64,000 nt of DNA from Aurantiacibacter atlanticus (lineage in GTDB: Bacteria; Pseudomonadota; Alphaproteobacteria; Sphingomonadales; Sphingomonadaceae). Both the position numbers and the translations under genes were made by a program. The stretch spans positions 2,728,001 to 2,792,000 of the forward strand of contig NZ_CP011310.1 of NCBI RefSeq assembly GCF_001077815.2, in the 5' to 3' direction. Numbering within the stretch: position 1 is the first letter of the stretch; each line of letters starts with the position of its first letter. The notes beneath the pieces are model-generated. The model saw only the letters and a list, made by a program, of their open reading frames with translations. It had not been told where the DNA came from and ran no database searches. Below are positions 28,070-37,555 of the stretch, in pieces.

Positions 28070-28339
28070 TCACATCATCACAGGCCGATAGATCTTGCCC
28101 GGTTCGATCAGGCTGGGCGAGGCGACGCCGCCTTCCTTGTTTGACATGCGCAGGCGGTATCCCTTCTCCAGCCAGTCGAGCAGGTCGGCAGAATTGGCGA
28201 CCTTTATGTAGTCCTTCTCGAAGCGGGTCATCGAGACAACGTAGCTGCCGTCGCGGTGTTTGTGTGGGTAGAGCAGCATCCCTGTCTTGGGGCCGCGCGC
28301 GACAAAGGCGTGGAGTCCGGCGTCCTTGTCCGCGCTCAT
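28070..28339 (-). CDS. Small protein coupled to the methylase gene
   Basis: An 89-residue protein (PKTGMLLYPHKHRDGSYVVSMTRFEKDYIKVANSADLLDWLEKGYRLRMSN). It overlaps the methylase stop by 4 bases, so it is translated with it. No family was recognised; a regulator or specificity partner is conceivable. Confidence 0.65.
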   Translation of the reverse strand: MSADKDAGLHAFVARGPKTGMLLYPHKHRDGSYVVSMTRFEKDYIKVANSADLLDWLEKGYRLRMSNKEGGVASPSLIEPGKIYRPVMM

Positions 28340-31300
28340 TCGCCCTTCTCCGCGTCGGTGCCGATGGCGAAGGCACCTGGCCAGCCGCCGTGCTTGTCGA
28401 TGGCTTGGTCGATTTCGGCCATGATCTTACGGGTTTCGGTGAGGGCGGTGACGACGCGGCGGTAGTGGAGGATGTCTTCTTCGGTCAGCACGCGGCCCGG
28501 GCGAGGATTCTTGCCGCCCTTGCCCGCGCGGTCCTTAAGCCATTTGTCGCAGACCTGATAGCCGCCGACATGGAAGTCCCAGGTCTCCTTCGACACATCC
28601 TCGAACCAGCGGTTGGCGTTGATCTCGACCTTGCCGTTCTTATATTTCGGATAGCCCTTCTCTGCCTGCGCCTCGCCCGTTCCGGCGAAGCGGATGTCCG
28701 GATTCTTCAGGACCGGCTCATCCTCAGGCTTGAGCAGGTGGAGCGCGACCAGCCTGCGACCGAGCGGAACGAGCGCGGCGAAGGTGGCGCGATCCTTCGG
28801 GATCGGGATACGCGGGAAAGCTGATTTCAGGAACTCGGCATAGCGACTGCGATAGGAGGGCGCGTGGAGGAGCGCATAGATCCAGTCGAACAGGTCGCGC
28901 GGCCCGAAATCCTTCTCCAGATCGCCACGCCCGTCCCAAGGCTGGTCGAGCAGGCCGATCTGTTGGGCCTTGTGGTGCCGATAGTCCGCTCCCATACTCT
29001 CTTGCTCGCCGCGCGGAATACCATCGCTATACGCGACACCAATTGTAGACCCGACTGCATTGGCCCACGCGCCTTCAATGTTGGCGCGGCGATGCTTTTC
29101 TCCCGCAGACGTTTTGAGCCAAAGAGGGAACAGATAGTTCACTTCCTTGATCGACACGCTGTGGTGCTGGATCAATTCATCGAACGCGAAAACATGCTCC
29201 CAGCCCCCTGAGATTTCGGTCCCGCGAACGGTCGAAATGGCCGGGTTATCGGTTCCTATCATGTGCTCCATTACCTCTGGCCGGGGCATGCATTGAAACC
29301 CTCGCGAATTACCTGTGAACAGTGTCGCTCGGATGTCGAACGGACGATAGGAAAGGGGCACGATGTGGGCGTCTAAGCTCTTGAGTGCTTTGATGTCGTT
29401 CTGGGCATACTCAACTTGCCAATCCCGGGGTTCCTTTTTGTTTTTTAATTTGATCGCAATCGGAGACACCGAAACTTCGAGTTTCCAGTCATCTTTACCG
29501 CCAAGATTATCTCGCTCTTCCAAATGAGGCTTGAGGTCGAGTTTCCGAAACTCGTGCGCTGTGTCTCGCATTTCTTCGGTGGTGAACTGAACACACAGAT
29601 CATCGTTTGCGGTAACGATACCGGCACTGTTTACACGTTGAATATCCGGCAGACCTTGAAGCGAATAAAACTCAGTCTGAAGTGGGTTCTCACCTCCGAT
29701 CGTTGTCATCATTGGTGTCAAACGAAAGATCGGTGGGAGCGGTGTTAGTACACTATCGACCGCCGCCAATGTGTGCGCGTCTAGCCAGTCCAGCTTTCCG
29801 CCATCATTTTTCCCTTCGCCGACCTTGCCGAGCAAGTCCTTTTGCAGGATTGCAGAATCACAACCTAGCTTTCCGCCAATGGTGACGTTTGTGCCTTCTT
29901 CGATGGCAAATACACCTTCGTCGCGCGACCCATCAGCGGCGACTTCACGCTTGTTCACGTTGCCGTGGAGATCGACAATCCGCAGCTGCGGGAAGCAATC
30001 GATTACCTCCGTCCGGACACCCCGGAAAGTCGGGCTATCGAGCCAGCTATTTGAGGTGATGTAACCGAGAACGCCCGTTCCAGCTTCCTCGATCTGTTTC
30101 ATCCCGAACGCGATGAACTTCACGTAATCGTTATTGAGCCATTTGGGGTTCTTCTCGCCCAGAGGCTCGCCGCGCACCTGAAAGAAGCGCTGGATGATCT
30201 CGCCAGCGAAAGTCAGCTTCCCCTTAACCTTGCTGGGGTTCATCGAATGGCCCTTGTAGGGCGGATTGCCGATTACGACAGTGAAGCAACCGCATTGCTT
30301 GGCTTCATTGGCGCGCTCCGCTTCGTGCGCAAAGGCGACTTGGCGCGCCCGCTCATCCAAATCGAGGTCACGCGGGGGCTGGAGCGAATTGGTCAGCAAG
30401 ATATGGGCTCGCTCGTCCGAACCGAAGGTGTAGCCGGTTTCGACTAGCTTCAGCCCGATCTTCATATGCGCGATGGAGTAAGCCGCCATCTTCAGCTCGA
30501 AGGCGGTCAGGCGCGGAAGCAGGTGCGTCGGGACGTAGTCGTTCCAAGCAGCCTTGATCTCGGCGCTGGACATGTTCTCACTCTGCCAGTGGTCGACCAT
30601 TCGCTTGTGGATCAGGTCGATCACCTCGACTAGGAAGGTGCCGGTGCCGGTCGCCGGATCGAGGATTTGAACGAAGGGCTCGTTCGGATTGATGTGCTCG
30701 GGAACGGTGATCTTGTCATTACGCGCGGCCAGCTCACCCCATGTGGTAGTATCGGCCAGTCCCAACGGCAGGTCGAACTCCGTCCGCAGCATCTCATCCA
30801 CCCCGCGTACGATGAAGCCGACCACTGCGGGTGGGGTGTAGAAGATGCCCGCATCGACCTTCTGATCGCTGTCGTATTCGCCTAGGAAGTATTCGTAGAA
30901 ATGGATCACCGGATCCTTACGCGGATTGCGGTTGCCGAAATCTTCAAGCACCCGATCCATGTTCGCGCGGTTAAGCATGTCGACCACATCGCGCACGCCG
31001 AGCTCGTCGAAGTCGAGCGCCTTGTCCTTGTCGCGTCCGCCTATCTTGAGGAAGTTGGCGAACAGTTCCTTCAGGAAGGGATTGGTGCGTGGCACCATGT
31101 CGGCCATGTTGTCGGCCACAAGGCAGCCTGAGCTATCCTCCGGCGTGATCTTGGAAATGCGAGCCGCCAGCATCCCGTAGCAGATGGTCTGAGCGAACAT
31201 GTCGGCGAAGCCGTCAGCGTCAAGATCATGGATCAGGTTATTGCGGAATGCCTCCAGCATGGTCTGGAGCGGGCCTTTTTCGATCTCGCGCGCTAGCAAG

Positions 31301-31968
31301 TCGTTCACGGTGGCCCGAATATCGGTAGCGAGCGCCGCCAGACGCTTGGCCAGTTCCATTGATGTCGAGATGACCTCGCGATGGCGAACCTCGAAGGCGC
31401 TCAGCCACTGATTGCGCCATCCTGCATCATCAGCCGGATCGTCGGGCCATGCGAGCTGCTTCGAAAGCTGATGGCCGACATGGTCATTGTGAAGCTTGGT
31501 ATCTCTGGCGTTCCAGCCGAGCACCTTCATCACCGGCAAATCGTTGGTGGCTGCGCCATCGCTGAAATGGACGAAGGCTAGCTCACGCTCTCCCGACTTG
31601 CCGAAATTGGCGGCGAAAATCAGGTCGCTCTTTTGCCAGGCCTGCCGGTCAACCGCCCCGCCGCGCTGCTTTACCACCAGCGCGCGCAGGATGCGGCGCA
31701 GGACCGTGACCGAAAGCTGCTTTTCCTCAAAGGAGATGAAGAACACGCCCCAGGGCTGGTTTGTCACCAGCGGGCGAAGCTGGTGGATCTCGCGGACCTT
31801 GGCGGTTTCCTCTTCCTTGAGGCCAAGTTCCTGCGGCTCGTATTCAAAGATCACATCCTCGAATTCGTAATCCTCATCGATCGGCCATTCGAGGCGATCG
31901 CGGAGCAAGGCCACGAGCTTGGGAAAGCTGTTTACGCGTGCAAGTTCTTCGGCAGAAATGTCCGGCAT
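28336..31968 (-). CDS. Large N6-adenine DNA methylase (Eco57I / type ISP-like)
   Basis: A 1210-residue protein. Motif I is DPATGTGT (437-444) and motif IV is NPPY (568-571), so it should methylate adenine. About 430 residues precede the methylase core, including HFYEYFLGEYDSDQKVDAGIFYTPPAVVGFIV, the usual lead-in of type I/ISP methylases. The long C-terminal part probably holds target recognition. No clear PD-(D/E)XK nuclease or helicase motifs were seen in it; the neighbouring gene supplies both kinds of activity. They are 15 bases apart on the same strand. Confidence 0.88.
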   Translation of the reverse strand: MPDISAEELARVNSFPKLVALLRDRLEWPIDEDYEFEDVIFEYEPQELGLKEEETAKVREIHQLRPLVTNQPWGVFFISFEEKQLSVTVLRRILRALVVKQRGGAVDRQAWQKSDLIFAANFGKSGERELAFVHFSDGAATNDLPVMKVLGWNARDTKLHNDHVGHQLSKQLAWPDDPADDAGWRNQWLSAFEVRHREVISTSMELAKRLAALATDIRATVNDLLAREIEKGPLQTMLEAFRNNLIHDLDADGFADMFAQTICYGMLAARISKITPEDSSGCLVADNMADMVPRTNPFLKELFANFLKIGGRDKDKALDFDELGVRDVVDMLNRANMDRVLEDFGNRNPRKDPVIHFYEYFLGEYDSDQKVDAGIFYTPPAVVGFIVRGVDEMLRTEFDLPLGLADTTTWGELAARNDKITVPEHINPNEPFVQILDPATGTGTFLVEVIDLIHKRMVDHWQSENMSSAEIKAAWNDYVPTHLLPRLTAFELKMAAYSIAHMKIGLKLVETGYTFGSDERAHILLTNSLQPPRDLDLDERARQVAFAHEAERANEAKQCGCFTVVIGNPPYKGHSMNPSKVKGKLTFAGEIIQRFFQVRGEPLGEKNPKWLNNDYVKFIAFGMKQIEEAGTGVLGYITSNSWLDSPTFRGVRTEVIDCFPQLRIVDLHGNVNKREVAADGSRDEGVFAIEEGTNVTIGGKLGCDSAILQKDLLGKVGEGKNDGGKLDWLDAHTLAAVDSVLTPLPPIFRLTPMMTTIGGENPLQTEFYSLQGLPDIQRVNSAGIVTANDDLCVQFTTEEMRDTAHEFRKLDLKPHLEERDNLGGKDDWKLEVSVSPIAIKLKNKKEPRDWQVEYAQNDIKALKSLDAHIVPLSYRPFDIRATLFTGNSRGFQCMPRPEVMEHMIGTDNPAISTVRGTEISGGWEHVFAFDELIQHHSVSIKEVNYLFPLWLKTSAGEKHRRANIEGAWANAVGSTIGVAYSDGIPRGEQESMGADYRHHKAQQIGLLDQPWDGRGDLEKDFGPRDLFDWIYALLHAPSYRSRYAEFLKSAFPRIPIPKDRATFAALVPLGRRLVALHLLKPEDEPVLKNPDIRFAGTGEAQAEKGYPKYKNGKVEINANRWFEDVSKETWDFHVGGYQVCDKWLKDRAGKGGKNPRPGRVLTEEDILHYRRVVTALTETRKIMAEIDQAIDKHGGWPGAFAIGTDAEKGE

Positions 31969-31983
31969 GTTTTGGTGCGATCC

Positions 31984-34900
31984 CTAGTTCAGTTCCATCC
32001 ATGCGCGCAGTTCAGGCTTAACCCCGACGGGGGCCTGAACCTTACGCAGGAATGTCTTGGCGATATGTTTCTCGATCTTCGTGCGGATGTCGGACAGCTT
32101 CGGCTGATCCATCTCGACCAGGCGGGGCGTGTCCGGGCGACAGCGGATCGCATCGATGATGCGCGGGGCATCCTCGACGATCCTTTCGGACGCCACATCG
32201 TAGAGATACCATTGGACGTCGCCCGCCTCAGTGCTCCAGATATCCTCGCCCTCACGCTCGCTGGCCAACCGGTCATGGGCGGGGCGGGCGTAACAGAAGA
32301 AGACTGCACGAGTGCCGGGCTTGATGTGCTCCTTGCCCGAGAAAATGCCGTTGGGCATGGCATTGAGCTGCGCTTCAAGGTCGGGGAATTCCTTGATCAG
32401 ATCCTGCCATTCGAGATGCAGTTTTTCATCGGGACTTTCCTGTCCCTGATATGCCTCGTTGAAATTGCGCAGATCCTCGTAGTCGTCGTCTTCTCGCAGC
32501 AGCTTCTTACCCTCGATCCCGAGCGTTTTGGAAATGCGCAGAGTCTTGTGAGCCACGCGTCCATAAAGGCGGAGCAGGTCGTCCAGATCATCAGGCGGCA
32601 GGAAGTTCCAGTAGGCGACCGTCCCCCGCAATTCCTTCTGATCGGGATGGTCTGTGACAATCCGCGCCTCGATCTCGGGGTTCATGCGGCGATCGACACG
32701 ACCAATGCGCTGCATGAGGCGCACTGGGTTCCAGTGCAGGTCATAATTGATCAGTCGGGTCGCGTCCTGGAGGTTGAGGCCTTCGGACAACACGTCGGTC
32801 GCGACGAGAACGCGGATTTCCTTGTTGCCTAGGGCACCGCTGGAGCTCTCGTTGTAGTAGGGCGCAAACCTTTGAATCAGATCGACCCGCTTACCGCTGG
32901 TGCCGCTGTCAATCTGGCCCACCCCCTCGATCCCAGCTTCGCGGAGCTGCTGGGCGATATAGCGCGCGGTATCGCTGAATTCGGAGAAGATGAGCACCTT
33001 GTGCTTGGACAGGACCGGGTCCTTCGTGAGCAGCTGGACCAGCTTCTTGAGCTTGAGATCCTGCGATGGCTTGAAATTCTCCAGCTCGTTAAGGAAATCG
33101 GTGATCTGATCTAGATCCTGCAAGGTGTGGTCAAACAGCTTGCCAACATCGAACTTGTCCCGATCCAGCTTGTCCCATTTCGCGAGCAGCTCCGGCGAGA
33201 CCAGATCTTCTTCATCCTCATCGCTAAAAAGGTCTTTGTCGGGATTGTGTGATAGCAGCTTCGCATGTTGCCGCTTCCACCGATCAAGTCGCGCCTTCTC
33301 GTGATCTGTCTCGGCATTCACCTCCATCCAGGCGAGAAGTTTGAAAAGGAGGCGCCAGCAAGATTGTTTGAAGGCATCAGCTGAGCTCTCGAAGCGTTTG
33401 AGGAAGTTGGTTCGGATCAGCGCAACGACCTGTTTCAACCGCCCTATTTCCAGAGCGGTACCTGCCTCTTCGGTATCACCCATGTAGTAGGCCAGAGGAT
33501 TATAGACCCCCAAAACGAAAAGCGGGTCGCTTTTGTGGAAGGCCTCCGCAACCATGTCGAGCAGCTTGCCGTAAGTCTGGCGAACTGAATACTCGGCGAC
33601 CGTGGGCTCGCGAGGCTCGGGAAACATTACTTCCCCGTCACCCTCGCGTCTCATGCTCTCCTTAACGTAGCTCCGGCTGCGCTGAACCACCAAAGCATCG
33701 AAGAGCGGGTCAGCCGCGAGCCTGATCGACGTTTCTGCATCGTCGAAGATCAGCTCGTCATCGTCCTTGCCGCCATAGATCTCTTCTTCAATCCTCTTTT
33801 CGAGCTGCCGGATGTAGCCAGGTAAAGAGTGGATCCCGAGAGTGCCGCCAGCGAAATGGTCGGTCTGCTTCTGCGTGAAGAGCTCAACCATGTGCTGGAA
33901 GTCTGTAAGACGGTTGTTGATCGGAGTTGCCGTGAGCAAAAACATTTGCTTGCCCGCCGCAATATCGAAAAGCTTCCAATAGCGGGACTGGCGGTCGCCG
34001 CTATCCTCTCCTTTCGTGCCGGTGTTTCGGAAGTGATGTGCCTCGTCGATGATGATCACGTCGGCTTCAGCAGCGACCTGCTCCAGCTCCTCAGCCATCT
34101 TGTCCCGCATCAGATCTGTATGACTGAAAATCTTGAGTCTGCTGTACCCCTTGAACACGTCCGGCAAGCGTTTGCTAAGCTCACGCTCCCAGACCGGTTC
34201 TTTGGCCGATTTGGGCACAAATAGAGCAACGTTCTTCTTTTCGTGGACTGCAAATCTCTCGATCAGCATCAATCCGATAAATGTCTTACCCAGACCGACG
34301 CCGTCGCAAAGGAACGCTCCGCCGTAGCGATCGGCTCGCTTGAGAAGTCCCCCATATCCGTCTTTCTGGTAGCGCGCCAAAACTGGAAAAATCCGCGAGC
34401 CAGACTGCTCCCATTCGCTCACGGTCTCCTCGTGTCCAAGGAAATATTGCTGAAGGGATCGAGAGTAGACTTCAAACGGGAGATAGGGACGTGTGTGTCT
34501 TTCGAAGGTCTTCAATATCTCAGGCGTGACATCTTCGGCTTCTTCCCAATGCTCTTCATACCACTCTTGAAGCACGGCAACTGGGGTGCCGGTAATCTGC
34601 ACGTTGAGCTCAACATTCTCAGTCAGCCCCGGGAGGGTGAAATTCGAAGAACCCACTAGGGCTGATGAGCCTACAATATCCAGATTGGCATGGGTGATAT
34701 ACGCTTTGGCGTGAAATTTATCCTTCCGATAAGTCCGACATTCAATTTGGCCAGATCGAAGCGCCTCGACAATCGCCTCCGTGCCCGAAAGGAACGGGTT
34801 CTTCTTTTTCTCGGTCTCTAGGCTTTGATCCAAGCGCTCGGTTGCAGCCCGGACTGCGCTCTCGAAAGCTCTCTTCGTTCGCTTGGATACCTCATCGCCA

Positions 34901-35103
34901 AAAAGGATTCGAATCTTAGCGACCTTCTGCCACTCACTATCCAAGGCCAGAAGTGCACCGACCTCGAAATAGCCAGCTGCAATATCAATTTGCTTCGATA
35001 GCTGGCACCAATCGCGCATGTAGCGAAGGGCTTTCCAATCGTCAGCACTGTTATCGACGATGAAGAGCTCACTTCCGACTTTGTGACTCGAACGTTTCGG
35101 CAA
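31984..35103 (-). CDS. PLD-nuclease/SNF2-helicase fusion
   Basis: A 1039-residue protein. An N-terminal phospholipase-D-like domain has H131-x-K133 and GSSNFT (151-156). A SNF2/DEAH helicase follows: Walker A CDGVGLGKT (about 266-274), DEAH 353-356, LLTATPINN, and C-terminal helicase motifs VATDVLSEGLNLQ and QRIGRVDRR. Fusion of a PLD nuclease to a translocase beside an adenine methylase fits a restriction system or a DISARM-like defence, but no drmA, drmB or drmC is present. It opens the operon. Confidence 0.88.
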   Translation of the reverse strand: MPKRSSHKVGSELFIVDNSADDWKALRYMRDWCQLSKQIDIAAGYFEVGALLALDSEWQKVAKIRILFGDEVSKRTKRAFESAVRAATERLDQSLETEKKKNPFLSGTEAIVEALRSGQIECRTYRKDKFHAKAYITHANLDIVGSSALVGSSNFTLPGLTENVELNVQITGTPVAVLQEWYEEHWEEAEDVTPEILKTFERHTRPYLPFEVYSRSLQQYFLGHEETVSEWEQSGSRIFPVLARYQKDGYGGLLKRADRYGGAFLCDGVGLGKTFIGLMLIERFAVHEKKNVALFVPKSAKEPVWERELSKRLPDVFKGYSRLKIFSHTDLMRDKMAEELEQVAAEADVIIIDEAHHFRNTGTKGEDSGDRQSRYWKLFDIAAGKQMFLLTATPINNRLTDFQHMVELFTQKQTDHFAGGTLGIHSLPGYIRQLEKRIEEEIYGGKDDDELIFDDAETSIRLAADPLFDALVVQRSRSYVKESMRREGDGEVMFPEPREPTVAEYSVRQTYGKLLDMVAEAFHKSDPLFVLGVYNPLAYYMGDTEEAGTALEIGRLKQVVALIRTNFLKRFESSADAFKQSCWRLLFKLLAWMEVNAETDHEKARLDRWKRQHAKLLSHNPDKDLFSDEDEEDLVSPELLAKWDKLDRDKFDVGKLFDHTLQDLDQITDFLNELENFKPSQDLKLKKLVQLLTKDPVLSKHKVLIFSEFSDTARYIAQQLREAGIEGVGQIDSGTSGKRVDLIQRFAPYYNESSSGALGNKEIRVLVATDVLSEGLNLQDATRLINYDLHWNPVRLMQRIGRVDRRMNPEIEARIVTDHPDQKELRGTVAYWNFLPPDDLDDLLRLYGRVAHKTLRISKTLGIEGKKLLREDDDYEDLRNFNEAYQGQESPDEKLHLEWQDLIKEFPDLEAQLNAMPNGIFSGKEHIKPGTRAVFFCYARPAHDRLASEREGEDIWSTEAGDVQWYLYDVASERIVEDAPRIIDAIRCRPDTPRLVEMDQPKLSDIRTKIEKHIAKTFLRKVQAPVGVKPELRAWMELN

Positions 35104-35231
35104 TTTGAGCTTCCTCTTTTTTCAACAAGGTGTGGGTGTGAAAGGCTTTTTCAGGGCATTTCCGCTCCATAGAATTACGAGACATTCCTCATTGGGAATC
35201 ACCTTAAGTGCAGGATCTGCCATAAGTAAAT

Positions 35232-36503
35232 TCAATCTTCGAAGAGTTTTATGCTGAGCACTTTAGCGCGGGCCGATAATGCTTCGGCAATTGTCGCGAC
35301 AGCATCCTCAGGCGGATTGCCGGGCACCTGAACTCCCTGCTCAATCTCCTCCGTCACCGCTCTAGCAAGGTCACTTACTCGACGGCGAATGTATGGGGCG
35401 CCTAGCACTACCTCGTCCGCGAACCTCGCCACGCTTTCCCTGTCAAATTCATCGAGGGTCGCCGCGCGGCCAAAACGCATTGCGAGCTTGGGGGAGAGCT
35501 CTTCCCACATATGCGTGGCAACGAGATCGTAGAGCGGGGCAAGCACCACCTCGCCGTTCTCCCGGCGCAGCAGACTGTAATTCTTCGCGTGGGCATCGGC
35601 GTTGCCGATGATGAGATTGAAGATCGCGGCTTCGGCGAGCTTCAGCACTTCGCGTGCTGGCCGCGTCGCAGCGCTGCGTAACAGCGCGAAGCTATCGCGG
35701 AAAGTCGGCCCACCCTCCGCCGCGTATTTGCGGTTTGAGGGGACGCTAAGTGCCTGAGCAAAGTCTTCCTGATGCAGGCGTTTCGTTTTTCCCTCGACCG
35801 ACATCCGGTCATAGCGTTCGACCAGCAGCAACGGCTTGCCCGCCACCTCGCGCCACTCTGCGTGGGCAGCATCAATGCCCACGGCGCGCGCCAGTGCGAG
35901 GCAGAAGGCCTCATTTGCAGCCAATCCGGCAAAGCGATCCGGTTCAGGCTTGATCAGATGCGTGGATGGTTCTCCAGGACGAGGGATAGCAATTCCACCG
36001 TCCGCAGTGAGCAGCACCGGCAGCTTGCTCTGTGCCCCTGCAAGGCTAAGCCTTGCGCCGCCCTCGCCTGCTAGCATGGGCACAGCAGGCAGTCTGTCCA
36101 GCAATTCGGCCAGCTCGTTCTCTTGGAGTGGTTCTGGAGTGGTCTCGGAGTGGTCGTGGAGCGGTTCTTCGTCTTTGGGCAGGAAGGCTAGAGCACCGGC
36201 AACATCTCCGCCCAAGGCCTCAAGCAGCCGAAACGGATTGTCGGGCGAAACTCCAAGCGCGCGAGCGATAGCCGTACGCTGGCTTTCCTCGGGTAGCAGT
36301 CCGCCAAAGACAGCCTTGCAGGCATGGTCTCTAAATGGCTTTTGCTGCTTGGGCATCGCATGGGAAAGCGCCGGGGCCGTTTCATCAGCCTGCCATTCAG
36401 GTGCATATGCGAAATGCATCGCGCCACCTTTGTCGATCGAGAGTTCGCCTGCCTGGCGATCGTCCCACCAGACCACCAGCGTATCCAGAATTGGCAGCGT
36501 CAC
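35232..36503 (-). CDS. hipA: HipA-family kinase toxin
   Basis: A 423-residue HipA. The N-terminal couple_hipA domain is followed by SLAGAQSKLPV (153-163), HLIKP (182-186, ATP-binding lysine K185), catalytic NADAHAKNYSL (301-311, D303) and LAPLYDLV (D326, metal). HipA toxins phosphorylate targets such as glutamyl-tRNA synthetase and slow growth. Residues 112-128 are an unusual acidic/His insertion. It overlaps hipB by 4 bases. Confidence 0.93.
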   Translation of the reverse strand: MTLPILDTLVVWWDDRQAGELSIDKGGAMHFAYAPEWQADETAPALSHAMPKQQKPFRDHACKAVFGGLLPEESQRTAIARALGVSPDNPFRLLEALGGDVAGALAFLPKDEEPLHDHSETTPEPLQENELAELLDRLPAVPMLAGEGGARLSLAGAQSKLPVLLTADGGIAIPRPGEPSTHLIKPEPDRFAGLAANEAFCLALARAVGIDAAHAEWREVAGKPLLLVERYDRMSVEGKTKRLHQEDFAQALSVPSNRKYAAEGGPTFRDSFALLRSAATRPAREVLKLAEAAIFNLIIGNADAHAKNYSLLRRENGEVVLAPLYDLVATHMWEELSPKLAMRFGRAATLDEFDRESVARFADEVVLGAPYIRRRVSDLARAVTEEIEQGVQVPGNPPEDAVATIAEALSARAKVLSIKLFED

Positions 36504-36763
36504 TCCGCCTCATCCTTCTTGGGCGCGACCGCTCTACCCGCCATCACGATCCCGTCAGGCCGCTTGATTTGCAATTCACATCCCAGTGCTGAAATCACAT
36601 CAAGAACCTTGCCCATCTGGACAGTGGGCTTCCCCCGCTCCAATTCGACGAGGAAGCGCAAACCGACGCCGCTTGCAGCGGCCAACGCGTCCTGTCGCAG
36701 ACCAAGCTCCTTGCGTTCTTCGCGAATGATTTGGCCGATAGCGGCAACATCGAGCATGAGCAC
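36500..36763 (-). CDS. hipB: HipB-family antitoxin
   Basis: An 87-residue XRE helix-turn-helix protein (IIREERKELGLRQDALAAASGVGLRFLVELERGKP) with a short tail. It should neutralise HipA and repress the operon through the palindromes just upstream. The start may be at 36763 or two codons in at 36757. Confidence 0.9.
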   Translation of the reverse strand: MLMLDVAAIGQIIREERKELGLRQDALAAASGVGLRFLVELERGKPTVQMGKVLDVISALGCELQIKRPDGIVMAGRAVAPKKDEAE

Positions 36764-36767
36764 TTCC

Positions 36768-36783
36768 TTTCCCGAGCGGGAAA
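36768..36783. promoter_or_regulatory. HipB operator 1
   Basis: TTTCCCGAGCGGGAAA, a perfect 16-bp palindrome 5 bases before the hipB start. Confidence 0.75.
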
Positions 36784-36816
36784 TCTAGGCAGAAAGTCGA
36801 TCAAATTCAAGATAAT

Positions 36817-36832
36817 TTTCCCGAAAGGGATA
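36817..36832. promoter_or_regulatory. HipB operator 2
   Basis: TTTCCCGAAAGGGATA, an imperfect copy centred 49 bases from operator 1. Confidence 0.7.
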
Positions 36833-36866
36833 TTTACCCCTCAAAGAGCGGATTTGAAAGACATGC

Positions 36867-36882
36867 TTTCCCGTACGGGACA
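36867..36882. promoter_or_regulatory. HipB operator 3
   Basis: TTTCCCGTACGGGACA, centred 50 bases from operator 2. The regular spacing suggests cooperative binding and DNA bending. Confidence 0.7.
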
Positions 36883-37044
36883 TATTGTACGTTTCCAAAA
36901 TTTCGTGACACTGAGCCTAAAGTTACTCAAAGTCCGAGGCCTAAATCGCACTTCAGGGAAGTCGGGGAACAATTGTGGTAAATTGCCCTCGAAACGCTTC
37001 GTATTTCCGTTAAACCACAAGCCGTTGCATCAGCCCACTTGCCA

Positions 37045-37062
37045 CCTCCGTCTCCGCCACCT
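37045..37062 (+). repeat. attR of the genomic island (18-bp direct repeat)
   Basis: Exact copy of 16011-16028, the tRNA-Ser 3' end. It marks the far end of the 21-kb island. No other tRNA sequence surrounds it. The 36883-37044 stretch before it holds no gene. Confidence 0.88.
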
Positions 37063-37176
37063 TCCTTCATAGGCCGTTGATTTTACGGTTTTTTATGAAG
37101 GAAAGTCGCGCCGTCCCACAGTTGACGTTGATAGAATTGGCGCGATTTCGGCGTGATTCGCGATCACTAGTCCGAC

Positions 37177-37489
37177 TTACGTTTCCGTGTTGGGCGCTTG
37201 CCTCATGGCCGCAAGTTCATCGTCGGATGGAAATGTCAGGTCTGCGAATTTCGACACCCCGCAGTGCTTTGCTGTTACCGGGCCGAAGCGTTCGGCGATG
37301 GTTCGCGCCAAGCGAACGTCTTCTTCCAGCCCAGCGTCCAGTCCAACGACGACATTGTTCATCGGGATGGTATATGGCTTGAAGCTGTCCACTTCTTCCG
37401 GCGTGAGGCAGCCGCCGCCGATTTGTCCGTCAAAATCTGCGGGCTTCGGACCGATGGCGCGAAACTCGTTTCGTATGACACAGTATTGT
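37177..37489 (-). pseudogene. Unidentified gene fragment beyond attR
   Basis: An open frame of about 104 codons from an in-frame TGA near 37510 (CAPGTFQQYCVIRNEFRAIG...QIGGGCLTPEEVDSFKPYTIPMNNVV...). It looks coding but has no good start except an internal ATG at 37392. It may be the tail of a gene cut at this point. No family was recognised. Confidence 0.35.
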
Positions 37490-37555
37490 TGGAACGTCCC
37501 CGGCGCACATACCGGGGATCAGACAGAGATCACAACGTCAGATCCTGCAGCTTCG

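Noticed and set aside
28336..35103. Calling the methylase/helicase pair DISARM or BREX
   Set aside because: drmA, drmB, drmC, brxC and pglZ are all absent; the PLD is fused to the helicase.
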